Numbered from the stretch's first letter, positions 36,024-45,480 are shown. The stretch: 64,000 nucleotides of DNA from Limnothrix sp. FACHB-406 (GCF_014698235.1 NZ_JACJSP010000001.1:124001-188000), one strand, 5' to 3'. The notes: generated from the sequence alone by a model not told the origin. Program-made: numbers and translations.

Positions 36024-36812
36024 ATGCACCTCACTTGGTTTGATAGCAATAGCTGGTTAATTGAACTGGCGGGCAAGCGCATTTTGCTCGATCCCTGGTT
36101 TGTGGGGCCGCTGATGTTTGGGAATGCCGCTTGGTTTTTTAAGGCCACCCATCCCAACCCCCGTCCAATTCCCGCCAATTTGGACTTGGTTTTGCTGTCC
36201 CAAGGGCTGGAGGATCACGCCCATCGCCCCACCTTGGAACAGATCGATCGCACCGTGCCGGTGTTGGGATCGCCCAGCGCGGCCAAGGTCGCCGAACAGT
36301 TGGGATTCCAAACGGCGATCGCCCTTGATCACGGTCAAACTTGGACGCTGGATCAACAGGTGGCCATCCGCGCCACCACCGGCTCCCCTACGGGGCCCAA
36401 AACCCTAGAAAACGGCTACATTCTGCGGGCGATCGCGGGGCCCGAAACTGGCGAAAGTCTTTACTATGAACCCCACGGCTATCACCCGGCGGAGTTGAGC
36501 GAGTTGGGGCCGGTGGATGTGACCCTTTGCCCGCTGATGGATCTATCGATCGGGGGATTCTTGCCGATTATTCAGGGAACCAACAGCGCCTTGAAGCTGG
36601 CAACCATGCTGCGGCCCCAAGTGATGTTACCGACGGCGGCGGCGGGCGATGTGCAATACGAAGGCCTGCTGGTGTCCCTGTTGCGGGCGAAGGGCAATGC
36701 TGCCGAGCTTCAGACCCAATTGCAGGGAGCAGGGTTGGCAGCCCAAATCCTGGAACCCAAACCGGGCGATCGCCTAGCCATGCCCCTCAAGAAGACCTCA
36801 GCAATCGCCTAG
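36024..36812 (+). CDS. MBL-fold protein with atypical metal motif
   Basis: A 262-residue metallo-beta-lactamase-fold protein starting MHLTWFDSNSWLIELAGKRIL (ATG at 36024; an ATG at 35946 would add 26 residues without fold character). The usual HxHxDH is replaced by S-Q-G-L-E-D-H-A-H: the first two histidines are missing, but the D-H pair and a further H are kept. Later conserved positions include EPHGYHP and PTAAAGDVQYEG. I recall the same SQxLxDHxH pattern in plant and cyanobacterial homologues, so this looks like a family feature and not decay. Substrate unknown. Its 3' end overlaps the convergent CHAT-CHASE2 gene by 26 bases. Confidence 0.8.
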   Translation: MHLTWFDSNSWLIELAGKRILLDPWFVGPLMFGNAAWFFKATHPNPRPIPANLDLVLLSQGLEDHAHRPTLEQIDRTVPVLGSPSAAKVAEQLGFQTAIALDHGQTWTLDQQVAIRATTGSPTGPKTLENGYILRAIAGPETGESLYYEPHGYHPAELSELGPVDVTLCPLMDLSIGGFLPIIQGTNSALKLATMLRPQVMLPTAAAGDVQYEGLLVSLLRAKGNAAELQTQLQGAGLAAQILEPKPGDRLAMPLKKTSAIA

Positions 36813-39441
36813 GGAGTCGCTGCACCAGGCCAAGCCATCGGGAGAACTGGGAACGGCCCTTTCTCCCGGGAACTGGCAACAACACCAGACCCATGGCCAC
36901 CATGGGCGACACCACCGGTAACCACCAAGCCGCCCAAAAAAAACTGATCATCCCGATCGCCCCCACCGCCAGCGAGCCGATCGCCCCGATCCAAAGTCGA
37001 TCACACCAACGAGGCTGCGGGTTCCTTGCCTGCCCAACCGCCAACAGCCCTGCCCCAAGACCCGCCCAAAGCAAAATCCACCCCAACTTGTGCGGCCAAG
37101 CGATCGCCTGGAGCAGAGGGCGATTGTCCAGCACCGCGCTTATCAGTTGGCTGATGCCGTGAGCCTGAATCTCCAAGCCCGGAATCTCCTGCCCACCCGG
37201 TAGTTTCCACCGATCCTCAGAGCTGGCTTGGATATTACCAATTAATACGATCGGGTTGGGTTGACCAGTCCAAGGAATTCGATCGGTACTTTGCAGCACC
37301 TCTCGCAGGGGCAAACGCACCCAATCCGCCCGCCGAGGAGCCAACAGCAGTTGATTACCTTGGTCATCAAACCACCCATACCCCCCCGCTCCGGCGGTGA
37401 TTTGGGGAATCGTAACGGAACCATACCGCCATCGATCGCCCACGGATTGAAACGCCACCCTCTGTTGCTTCAGGTAATCATCCACCAACAGAGCACTCAG
37501 CCCATAGGTAGCGTGACAAGCTTGGCTGGACTGGGGAACCGCCATGGCCAAAAGTTGCCGTCGCACCACCCTTTTTGAATCACTGGCTTGGTCAGAAAAA
37601 GCCACCCGATCGCGCGTCAAGCCCACTGGGGCCGGAATTTCCGAAGTATCTTCCGTTGGGTCAGCTAATTTGCACAGACCCACCACCCGAGAATTCGACC
37701 AGAGGCGCTTTTGCCAAGCGGAGGTCAGCGGCCAGGGGTAATAAATATCCACTCCAATGACGCTGGGTTTCAGGGTGGCCAGTCGCTCCTGAAGCTTGGC
37801 CAAGGCCTCCGGAGCCAAGGAATTTAACCCGCCAGCTGCCGTTGGAATCCGTCGCCAACCTTGACGATCTTGATAAGCCACGTCATTTTCATCAATCGTG
37901 ACTAGCAAAATACGTTGATCTTGTAATTCCAACGGCCGCTGCTGCAACATTGCGTCATAAACCCAAAATTCCGGGGTCTGGATGATGCCGCCTAGGCCAA
38001 TGGTGATCCCTGTGGCTAAAAGGGACTGCCCGACTAGTTGCCACGGTTTCGGACTAACTTTGGGGCTAACTTTCGGGCTAATTTGCTGATTGTTTTCTGG
38101 ACGCTGATTGTTTTCTGGACTCAGTGCCTGATTTAGTTTTTGATTTAATTTCTGATTTGATTCCTGACTAGATTTCTGACTGATTTCCTGATCTAATTCC
38201 TGGCTTGATTTCTGATTGATTTCCTGACTGATTTCTTGACCGGGTTCCTGGCTGAATTTCTGGATTGGATCCTGCCTCAGTGGCCGATCGCTGCTAGGCC
38301 GAGCTGCACTGGGGCCAACGGGTTCAATCCAGCTTTGGAAATCAGCTTCCGAGTGGGAGCGATCGGGCCAAGTAGGCAAATCTAACAGGGGATGGTGAAA
38401 GACCAGCGGCAACCAATCGGCCCTTGGATATTGGGCGCTGGAGCGTTGGAGCGATCGACGGGCTTCGTACAGAGATAGGGGCAGCGACCGCGATTGGGCG
38501 TAGTGAGTCAGAAAGTCCTTGAGGAAATGTTGAGCGACTAGATCGGGAACCGAAGCCCGCATCACAATGGCGGCCGGTAGGTGCGATCGATGCAGTGCTT
38601 CCGCCAAGTCCACGCTGTGGCAACAGTTAAAAATCGCCAGTTGCAAACCCTGCTGAACTGCGCCTTCCAGGGCATGGCTGAAGTTTTCTACGGAAATGTT
38701 GTTCCGCAGGTTAAGGCCAATCTGACCCGATCGGCTGCTAGTTCCGGGATAGCCATGGCCCGCAAAGACCAGCACTTGCGGTTGGTTATCGCGCAGGGCA
38801 TCAAAAAACTGCTCAGGAGTCGGAGCGTCCAGCAACTGCACATTCGCCAGCCCTGCTTGGCTCAGTTGTTGAAGGGCCTGATGATCGGGATCCAGGTCTA
38901 AATCCTCCCGATCGCCCAAAACCGCCAAAATCCGGACCAAGCCCCTAGGGGCCGATCGCGCCTGAATGGGTGGTGTTTTGCCACTGGTTGGACAACAGCC
39001 CCAGGCAAGCCGGTGACTTTTCAGGGGTTTCCATTCGTCCCAAGGCAGCCTTGGCACATGGCGATCGTCCGTGGCGATCGACAGCCACAGATCATCATCG
39101 GGATTGCTAAATCGCAGAATTTCATGGGTAATTTCCCGAAAGCTTTCCCCCTCCAACCAGTTGTTAAACAGAGTTTGCAGGCGATCGGCCGCGAGTTGGC
39201 ACTGTTGACGATGCAAAGAAAGGGGCAACTGTCGCTGAACGCCCTTCACCTTAATTCGCAGGTTGGGATAACTCGCCCACAAGTCCCAAAATTCTGTGGC
39301 CACTTGGACCAATTCCGGTGCGGGCGGCAGGCGAGTATCGCAAGTTTGTTGGTGATGGGGGCTGCGCCACAAGTCCAAGCGGGCCAACAGTCCCTCCGTT
39401 GCCAGGCAACCATGAAGCGAGAGTTTTACCCGAAAGGTCAT
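36787..39441 (-). CDS. CHAT-domain caspase-like protease fused to CHASE2 membrane sensor
   Basis: An 884-residue protein. The N-terminal 1-120 region is followed by a CHAT (caspase-like, HetF-associated) domain at about 165-350 with a candidate His-Cys dyad: H229 in VFAGHGYPG and C274 in AIFNCCHSVDL. A polar linker at 390-466 consists largely of tetrapeptides (SQEP, GQEI, SQEI, NQKS and so on). Then come TM1 (about 468-487), a CHASE2 extracytoplasmic sensor (about 490-770, including VTIDENDVAYQDRQGW and GVDIYYPW), two or three C-terminal membrane helices (about 775-850) and a basic tail. I infer that a periplasmic signal bound by CHASE2 gates the cytoplasmic protease. A substrate gene is not evident nearby. 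CHAT and CHASE2 are each common in cyanobacteria; here they sit in one chain. Confidence 0.88.
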   Translation of the reverse strand: MTFRVKLSLHGCLATEGLLARLDLWRSPHHQQTCDTRLPPAPELVQVATEFWDLWASYPNLRIKVKGVQRQLPLSLHRQQCQLAADRLQTLFNNWLEGESFREITHEILRFSNPDDDLWLSIATDDRHVPRLPWDEWKPLKSHRLAWGCCPTSGKTPPIQARSAPRGLVRILAVLGDREDLDLDPDHQALQQLSQAGLANVQLLDAPTPEQFFDALRDNQPQVLVFAGHGYPGTSSRSGQIGLNLRNNISVENFSHALEGAVQQGLQLAIFNCCHSVDLAEALHRSHLPAAIVMRASVPDLVAQHFLKDFLTHYAQSRSLPLSLYEARRSLQRSSAQYPRADWLPLVFHHPLLDLPTWPDRSHSEADFQSWIEPVGPSAARPSSDRPLRQDPIQKFSQEPGQEISQEINQKSSQELDQEISQKSSQESNQKLNQKLNQALSPENNQRPENNQQISPKVSPKVSPKPWQLVGQSLLATGITIGLGGIIQTPEFWVYDAMLQQRPLELQDQRILLVTIDENDVAYQDRQGWRRIPTAAGGLNSLAPEALAKLQERLATLKPSVIGVDIYYPWPLTSAWQKRLWSNSRVVGLCKLADPTEDTSEIPAPVGLTRDRVAFSDQASDSKRVVRRQLLAMAVPQSSQACHATYGLSALLVDDYLKQQRVAFQSVGDRWRYGSVTIPQITAGAGGYGWFDDQGNQLLLAPRRADWVRLPLREVLQSTDRIPWTGQPNPIVLIGNIQASSEDRWKLPGGQEIPGLEIQAHGISQLISAVLDNRPLLQAIAWPHKLGWILLWAGLGAGLLAVGQARNPQPRWCDRLWIGAIGSLAVGAIGMISFFWAAWWLPVVSPMVAMGLVLLPVPGRKGRSQFSRWLGLVQRLPRRLLRSS
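38122..38265. repeat. 12-bp tandem repeat coding for tetrapeptide linker
   Basis: Twelve in-frame 12-bp units inside the CHAT-CHASE2 gene encode residues 393-440 as four-residue repeats of the form (S/N/D/G)-Q-(E/K)-x. The DNA theme (TTTCTGATTGAT, TTTCTGGATTGG) matches the spacer repeat at 13188-13271. Confidence 0.9.
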
Positions 39442-39561
39442 TGGGTGGGATGGGGCGCAAGGTTAAGCAGGATTTCTTTAGTATCTGCGAAAGCTTCTTC
39501 AAAATCCCGCAATTGCCGCCCCCAGCTCATTTCAGCTCCCTATTAATCTTTCAACCGCCTA

Positions 39562-40734
39562 TTAATCATTAACCGTAATCCTGGGTAGGCGATGCTTAAA
39601 GCCGCAAAGGATTTCCCAAGAGATGGTTCCCAGGCGATCGGCCCAATCTTCTGCCCGAATTTGCTGGCCGGCATCCTCTCCCAACAGGGTGACCACTTCA
39701 CCCGGCATCAGATCGCCGGGAAAGTCTGTCACATCCAACATCAACTGATCCATGGTGATTGACCCAATCTGCGGAACCGATCGCCCGCGAATCAAAACCT
39801 GCATTTGGTTAGACAGGTTGCGCGGCACTCCATCGGCATAACCAATTCCGACCACGGCCACCCGGGTGGGCCGCTGGGCCACGTAACGATGGCCATAGCT
39901 CACCCCCTCCCCGGGTTCGATCGTCTTCAGTTGGGTGATGCGGGCCCGGATGCTCATCACCGGCCGCAGGGGCAAAATACCGGCCAGGTGTGGTGCGGGG
40001 GCCAAGCCATAAAGCGCCAGGCCAGCCCGCACCCGATCGAAGTGGTAAGCCTGATCGGCCAGTAGGGCGGCGGAATTGGCCATGTGAATTTTGGGCAGGG
40101 TCAGGCCGCTCGATCGGGCCCGTTCGGAAAAATCCTGCAAAAATCCCTGAAATCGCTGATATTGCAGCCGCATCACCGTGGGATCCGGTTCATCGGCCGT
40201 GGCGAAGTGGGAATACAAACTGGCCAGGCGCAGGGGCGGCGCTTGGGCAACCCATTGGGCCCAATCAGCGGCTTCCATCCAGCGGGTTCCCAGCCGGGCC
40301 ATGCCTGTGTCGATGTTGAGGTGTACCGGCAGCGATCGCCCTAAGGATTTCAGCACCTCCGCAAAGGTGAAACTCTGTTGCAAGGTGCAGAGGGTGGGTT
40401 GCAGTTTCCAATGCAGCAGCGCCTTGATCTGATCAGCGGTGTGAGCTGCGCCTAACACCAAAATGGGTGCATCAATATTGGCTTCTCGGAGTTGGCCGCC
40501 TTCCTCGATCGTGGCCACGGCCAGCCATTGGGCCCCCGCCGCTAGGGCCGATCGGGCAATGGTCGCCGCCCCGTGGCCATAGGCATCGGCCTTAACCACC
40601 GCCAACAATTCCACCCGATCGCCCACCCAGGTTTTCAGGTGGCGCACATTGTGGCGCAGGGCCGCTAGGTCAATTTCCACCCAGGCCCGCTCGCGCTGCA
40701 ACCAAGTCAGGGACGGCTGTTGCTGCACTAACAT
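39562..40734 (-). CDS. alr: Alanine racemase
   Basis: PLP-dependent interconversion of L- and D-alanine for peptidoglycan. The 390-residue product has the PLP lysine in ELLAVVKADAYGHGAATIARSAL (about 43-65), the TIM-barrel segments VHLNIDTGMARLGTRW and IHMANSAALL, and the C-terminal domain with the catalytic tyrosine region PGEGVSYGHRYVAQRPTRVAVVGIGYADGVPR and GSITMDQLMLDVTD. It is full length. The start at 40734 gives a short N-terminal arm (MLVQQQPSLTWLQRERAWVEIDL), as is common. Confidence 0.97.
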   Translation of the reverse strand: MLVQQQPSLTWLQRERAWVEIDLAALRHNVRHLKTWVGDRVELLAVVKADAYGHGAATIARSALAAGAQWLAVATIEEGGQLREANIDAPILVLGAAHTADQIKALLHWKLQPTLCTLQQSFTFAEVLKSLGRSLPVHLNIDTGMARLGTRWMEAADWAQWVAQAPPLRLASLYSHFATADEPDPTVMRLQYQRFQGFLQDFSERARSSGLTLPKIHMANSAALLADQAYHFDRVRAGLALYGLAPAPHLAGILPLRPVMSIRARITQLKTIEPGEGVSYGHRYVAQRPTRVAVVGIGYADGVPRNLSNQMQVLIRGRSVPQIGSITMDQLMLDVTDFPGDLMPGEVVTLLGEDAGQQIRAEDWADRLGTISWEILCGFKHRLPRITVND

Positions 40735-41124
40735 GTTCGATTGTCTCCTTCACACCACTGTTGGGCCGTTGGCCCGTTGGATCGATCGCCGCCGTCCGGT
40801 TTCGGTAATTCCGGCAACGCTCGATCGCCCCAACCATAGCGCACCCATTCCATAAACTCACCAAACTCACCGCTGTGGCGGAACTGGTCAAATCAATTGC
40901 CTCTGAAGGGCCGGTTGGCCATGGCCCGGCTCCCATTGATCCAGTTCTCAGCCCGCTGGAATTCCTGAACCGCAATTCCCCAAACCATCTGCAACATCAG
41001 CGATAGAATAGGGTCATCAAAAATGAAAGCACTGTGAAAATCAGCGTTAATTCTTGCTGATTTCTGCTGATCTCATTTGTTTTCGCCTTGTTTTCGCCGT
41101 TTCCCGCCGCCGTTACGAGATCCC
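40735..41124. other. Divergent spacer alr / Gdt1 pair
   Basis: About 390 bases that should hold promoters for both divergent units. I see TTGATC-like and AATAGGGTC words but no motif strong enough to assign. Small direct repeats CTTGTTTTCGCC and TTTGTTTTCGCC lie at about 41077-41100. Confidence 0.45.
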
Positions 41125-41505
41125 GTGAACTTGTCTGATCCTTCTGCCCTCACCCCGGCCCAGTCCGAGGCACAACCCGATCGCCCATCAGCGGCCCAAT
41201 CGCCCGCCACCAGCGCCCGCAGCAATTTCCTCAGCGCCTTTGCCTCCACCTTCATCGCCATCTTTTTGGCGGAATTTGGGGACAAAACGCAAGTGGCTGT
41301 TCTGCTGATGGCTGCTGAGTCCCATCAACCTTGGGTGGTGTTTTTGGGGGCCACGATCGCCCTCATTTCCACCAGTTTGGTTGGTGTGCTGTTGGGTCAG
41401 CTCCTGGCTCGTTGGGTGTCGATCAAAACCTTGGAAACCATCGTGGGCGCAATTCTGTTGATGGTATCCGTCTCCCTGTTGTGGGAAGCCATGGTTGGAG
41501 GGTAG
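41125..41505 (+). CDS. TMEM165/GDT1 (UPF0016) family half-protein A
   Basis: First half of a cation/proton exchanger of the Gdt1 family, which moves Mn2+ or Ca2+ across cyanobacterial and chloroplast membranes. About 126 residues from the GTG at 41125. The signature E-F-G-D-K-T-Q lies in the first of three hydrophobic helices (FIAIFLAEFGDKTQVAVLLMA). A polar, proline-rich leader of about 35 residues precedes it. A single-repeat protein must pair with a second repeat, and the partner is encoded four bases downstream. By analogy with heteromeric Hmx1/Hmx2-type exporters, I infer export of manganese. Confidence 0.87.
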   Translation: MNLSDPSALTPAQSEAQPDRPSAAQSPATSARSNFLSAFASTFIAIFLAEFGDKTQVAVLLMAAESHQPWVVFLGATIALISTSLVGVLLGQLLARWVSIKTLETIVGAILLMVSVSLLWEAMVGG

Positions 41506-41509
41506 GGCA

Positions 41510-41818
41510 ATGAACTGGCAATTACTGGGACTGAGTTTTATCACCGTGTTTTTGGCGGAGTTGGGCGACAAGAGCCAACTGGCCGCGATCGCCCTCAGTG
41601 GTGGTTCCCGATCGCCCCGAGCCGTGTTTGCGGGCACGGCGGCCGCCCTGGTGTTCGCCAGCCTGATTGGGGTTGTGATTGGCGAGGGCACGGCCCAACT
41701 TTTGCCCACCCGCTTGGTGAAGGCCGCCGCCGCGATCGGGTTTGCGATTATGGGTCTGCGATTGTTGTGGCCCGCAGCGGATTTTCCCCCGGACTACGAG
41801 GCTCCCGAAGCAGATTAA
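41510..41818 (+). CDS. TMEM165/GDT1 (UPF0016) family half-protein B
   Basis: Second half of the exchanger, 102 residues from the ATG at 41510 (MNWQLLGLSFITVFLAELGDKSQ). The signature is E-L-G-D-K-S in helix 1, followed by two more hydrophobic segments (AVFAGTAAALVFASLIGVVIG and LVKAAAAIGFAIMGLRLLW). The start lies four bases after the stop of half A, indicating coupled translation and a heteromer. The acidic tail DFPPDYEAPEAD is typical of a cytoplasmic end. Confidence 0.9.
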   Translation: MNWQLLGLSFITVFLAELGDKSQLAAIALSGGSRSPRAVFAGTAAALVFASLIGVVIGEGTAQLLPTRLVKAAAAIGFAIMGLRLLWPAADFPPDYEAPEAD

Positions 41819-41873
41819 GCGGGCGATCGGCTTTCTTCACGAACACTTGCCCAAATCCCTAACGCTCAAGCCA

Positions 41874-43133
41874 CTAACGCTCAAACCGCACATCCGCATC
41901 CGGTTCACTCTCGGATCGGTTAGCGGGCCGGTTGGTGGATCGATTGGCGGGCGGGGTTGCCCGTTCCGGCCCCGGGGCCGGCGCTTGCACCTGTTCCTCA
42001 AGCTGTTGCGTAGTGGCCAGAAATTGCCCCAGCGCCGTAATAATCACCCGCAAGCTGCTGCGAAATTGTGGATCGCCCGTCAGCTCATCCAAATCACTGG
42101 TGATTTTTTCAAGATTTTGGAGGGTCGATCGCGCGGAATTCACCGTTTGTTGCAACATGAACAGACTCTGGGGACTTTTAATCGCCCCCGTGATGTCCCG
42201 CAAATTGGCCGCCGTTTGGGCCGCATTTTCCGTCAGCGCATCCAGATTTTGCAGCAGGTTGCTACCGCGTAACTGACGCATGGCGGGCGCAACCTCTCCC
42301 AACGCATTGCGCAAGCTCGCACTGGTTTCCGCCAAGCTGGTCAGCGTTCGGCTCAAATTTCCCCGATTACTGACAATTAACCCATTAACGCTCGTACTGG
42401 TTTGCTCCAGGGAATTGGCGGTGCGGACAATGGCCGTGGTGGTGTTGCCCGTGGCGCGGTTAATGGTGTCTGAGGTGCGGGCGATCGAACGGGCGGTGTT
42501 GCCAAAGGTGCGCACCTCCTGCTGCAAAGACCGCGCCAAACTGGCCGCATCTCGACTGAGCTGGCGAATTTCAGCCGTGGTGGCGTTGAGGTTGCCCATG
42601 GCTCGATCGACCTTGCCTTGAAACGTCGGATCCGTAATCAAATCCGCAATTTTGACGATCGCCCGAATCAGCGATCCATAGTTAATGGGCGGGCTGCCCA
42701 CCAGGCGATCGCCCCCACAAAGCAGCAACTGGGAATCACAATCCCCTTGGGCTGGCCCCGGCCCCACTGTGGGCACTGGCCGACTGTCGTTGAGGGGGCG
42801 AATGGCCAACGATGCTTCGCCAATCAACCCGGTGCGATCAACTTCCGCCGAGGATTGGCGAGGCATCCGTAACTCCGGATTTTCCACCTCAATCACCACA
42901 TCAACCGAATTGGAAGCCGCCCGAATGTCCGTCACCTTGCCAACCGGTACGCCACGGAACAAAACCGGCGAGCCAACCTTCAGCCCATCGGCATTGGCAA
43001 ACTCAACAATTAAACGATAGGGACGACGACCCAAATAGGTTTCACTGAGCCACAAACTCAGCACCGCAACCAGCCCCAGTCCCAATAGCACCAGCAGACC
43101 AACGGCCCCCTCTCGGACAGTGCGCGATCGCAT
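41874..43133 (-). CDS. MCE (MlaD) domain lipid-transport protein
   Basis: A 419-residue periplasmic lipid-binding component with an N-terminal membrane anchor (GAVGLLVLLGLGLVAVLSLWL) and an MCE domain (about 38-115: RLIVEFANADGLKVGSPVLFRGVPVGKVTDI). A long helical region follows (150-385, with repeated heptad-like LARSLQQEVRTFGNTARSIARTSDTINRAT), which in family members forms a tunnel or needle between membranes. The C-terminal tail is proline- and arginine-rich. In many cyanobacteria the gene follows an ABC ATPase gene of the same system; none is present in the 1.4 kb upstream here. Role: lipid movement between inner and outer membrane or thylakoid. Confidence 0.92.
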   Translation of the reverse strand: MRSRTVREGAVGLLVLLGLGLVAVLSLWLSETYLGRRPYRLIVEFANADGLKVGSPVLFRGVPVGKVTDIRAASNSVDVVIEVENPELRMPRQSSAEVDRTGLIGEASLAIRPLNDSRPVPTVGPGPAQGDCDSQLLLCGGDRLVGSPPINYGSLIRAIVKIADLITDPTFQGKVDRAMGNLNATTAEIRQLSRDAASLARSLQQEVRTFGNTARSIARTSDTINRATGNTTTAIVRTANSLEQTSTSVNGLIVSNRGNLSRTLTSLAETSASLRNALGEVAPAMRQLRGSNLLQNLDALTENAAQTAANLRDITGAIKSPQSLFMLQQTVNSARSTLQNLEKITSDLDELTGDPQFRSSLRVIITALGQFLATTQQLEEQVQAPAPGPERATPPANRSTNRPANRSESEPDADVRFER

Positions 43134-44520
43134 GGTAAATGGTCTCCTAATGGCACTGGTTAGAGCAATTCAATAGACTAAGTAGCAGTTGGATCACGAT
43201 CAGCCACACCCGCAGTCAACAGCGCAGGGATCAAAAATGGAGATCTCCAGGAAAGCTTAAACAGAGGCACAGCCCAGGCAGACTCACGCCCCAGCAGTTC
43301 TCCCCAAGTTCATCGCTCCCCAGTCATCGCTCTCAGGCAATGACTCCAGGATGACCCCCGATCAGTGGACTCAGCCCAAGCCAATGGTAGGGGCTAGCCT
43401 CCGCTTGTCCTCAAATCCAATCAAGCCCGGTCAGATCAGACCCAGAATGAACCAAAGACGGCTCCGATGTCTAGCGGCAGATCTTGACCACAGGGATCCT
43501 AGCCAAGTCTGGGCCACGAGGTTTGGCGCTGGCGCTGGGCCCGAATCATCTGGGTCGGAATTGCGCTGGAAGCCTTAAGGATTCCGGACGCTGTTCCCCA
43601 ATCTGCGAAACGAGGGATAACCTACCCTAAATCCTTGCGGAAATTGCCCCGATCGCCTGTGTTCTCCCTCACAGGCCGGCGGAGAATGTCAGCTAAGATG
43701 CTGGGAGGTTCAACAGGTTCAGGTTCGATCGCTTCCTTGGGCAACCCCCACCCGCCATCGGTTCCGATTCGTCAAAACGGTTAGTGCCCAATTGAGTCAG
43801 ATTAGGTCAATATAGTTGTCGGGTCATAACCTGGCACGATCGGGGCCCAACGGGTCAAAATCGAAGTCACCCAGCGCTGCTGGAATTTCACGCTTGCTGA
43901 TTGATCTGTCTGATCAATCCGTCATCCGGATTCAGGATCTGGATCCAGAGGTTGCGGAGCCGCTCAGGGCCCAACACTAGCTTTGGCCTCTGAGGCGAGG
44001 ATCTGGGTCGAGGATCTGGGTCAAAGCTCTAGGTCGATGAAAATTTTAGAATTGCCCAAATGCTATCCCAGACTACAAATCTGACGGCAATCGGGACAAG
44101 CTTTGATTTAAATCACCTCGCCTGTGCGAATGCGGCTTTACTCTAGTTTTGGTTTCACCAGACTCTACCTGGGTGACAGTCCAACCACCTTGCATCTTGC
44201 GAATCCCTGTGCATCAATTGGCCTAATGCAAAGTCAATCTAGAGCTTCAAGCCGAGATTCCTCACTGGGAATTCTTGCTGAAAATTCTAGAGATGCATTC
44301 CTTAGCAATGCAATCTATGCCTAGGGCCGGGCTGCGACCGTCGGTTGTTTTCGGCAATGCTTTCGGCAAACATCGTTGGTCATGCTCCGTATGAATTCCG
44401 CCTGAATCTCCATCTGCTGACCCACCGCAATGTTTTCCCCAGTCATGCGACCGATCGCGCTAGGCTGTATGGCATCGGGGAGCGTCACTCTGCACTGAAA
44501 TTTGGCTTATCCGCTTACCC
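43134..44520. other. 1.4-kb gene-free spacer between divergent genes
   Basis: No frame in this stretch looks like protein. There are several hairpins (for example GCCTGTG at 43655 with CACAGGC at 43670) and a run of GGATCTGG / GGATCTGGGTC repeats at about 43936-44022. Non-coding RNA is possible, but I recognise no tRNA, tmRNA, RNase P or 6S RNA signature. Confidence 0.5.
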
Positions 44521-45420
44521 ATGTCCAGTCCGAACAGCCAGTTCCAGATCCGCTTTTGGGGTGTTCGTGGCAGTATTCCCTGCCCCGGCCCTGAGACGGT
44601 TAAATACGGCGGTAACACCCCCTGTGTCGAAATGCGCGTGGGCGATCGTCGGTTGATTTTTGATGGTGGTACGGGGTTAAGGGTCTTGGGGCAATCCATG
44701 CTAGCCGAGATGCCCGTTGAAGCCCACATGTTCTTCACCCACAGTCATTGGGACCACATTCAAGGCTTTCCGTTCTTTGTGCCTGCTTTTATCAAGGGCA
44801 ATCGCTTCCACATCTATGGAGCGCCCGCGCCCAATGGGGCGACGATTAAGCAGCGCATGAATGACCAAATGTTGCATCCCAACTTCCCGGTTCCCCTGCA
44901 AGTGATGGGGGCGGATTTGGCCTTTTATGACATGCAGGTGGGAGACACGATCGCGATCGATGATCTGCATGTGGAAAATGCGTCTCTCAATCACCCTGGC
45001 GAAGCGGTGGGCTATCGCATCACCTGGCAAGGGCGAGTTGTGGCTTACGTCACCGATACGGAACATTTTTCCGATCGCCTGGATGAGAACGTGCTGCACC
45101 TGGCCAAGGATGCGGATGTGCTGATTTACGATGCCACCTATACCGATGATGAATACCATTCGCCTAAGACCAGCAAGGTGGGCTGGGGCCATTCCACCTG
45201 GCAAGAGGCGGTGAAGGTGGCGCAGGCGGCCAATGTTGACCAGTTGGTCATTTTCCATCATGATCCTCTGCACACGGATGCCTTCTTGGATGAAATGGGT
45301 CGGCAGGCGGCGGCGGCTTTCCCCCATGCGTTGATTGCAATGGAGGGGATGACGATTCAACTGACCCCCCGACGACCGGAACAACCGACCATTCGCCCAG
45401 AGGTGACGGTGCTCGCCTAG
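44521..45420 (+). CDS. MBL-fold metallo-hydrolase with intact metal site
   Basis: A 299-residue beta-lactamase-fold hydrolase. The full HxHxDH motif is in FFTHSHWDHIQGFPFF. Further ligands are visible in NHPGEAVGYRI (H), YVTDTEHF (D) and FHHDPLHTD (H). The opening FWGVRGSIPCPGPETVKYGGNTPCVE is characteristic of a phosphodiesterase-like group within the family. A cyclic-nucleotide or phosphodiester substrate is plausible, and three cyclases or second-messenger genes lie in this window, but the link is inference. It is divergent from the MCE gene and has no operon partner. Confidence 0.88.
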   Translation: MSSPNSQFQIRFWGVRGSIPCPGPETVKYGGNTPCVEMRVGDRRLIFDGGTGLRVLGQSMLAEMPVEAHMFFTHSHWDHIQGFPFFVPAFIKGNRFHIYGAPAPNGATIKQRMNDQMLHPNFPVPLQVMGADLAFYDMQVGDTIAIDDLHVENASLNHPGEAVGYRITWQGRVVAYVTDTEHFSDRLDENVLHLAKDADVLIYDATYTDDEYHSPKTSKVGWGHSTWQEAVKVAQAANVDQLVIFHHDPLHTDAFLDEMGRQAAAAFPHALIAMEGMTIQLTPRRPEQPTIRPEVTVLA

Positions 45421-45480
45421 ATGACTGACAGCCATCCCTAGATTGCACACCTGGACTAAGCTGAGATTGCCACGATCGGG

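Noticed and set aside
43716-43740. GGTTCGATC resembling a tRNA T-loop
   Set aside because: No matching stem, acceptor or anticodon arm around it; GATCG is simply common in this genome.
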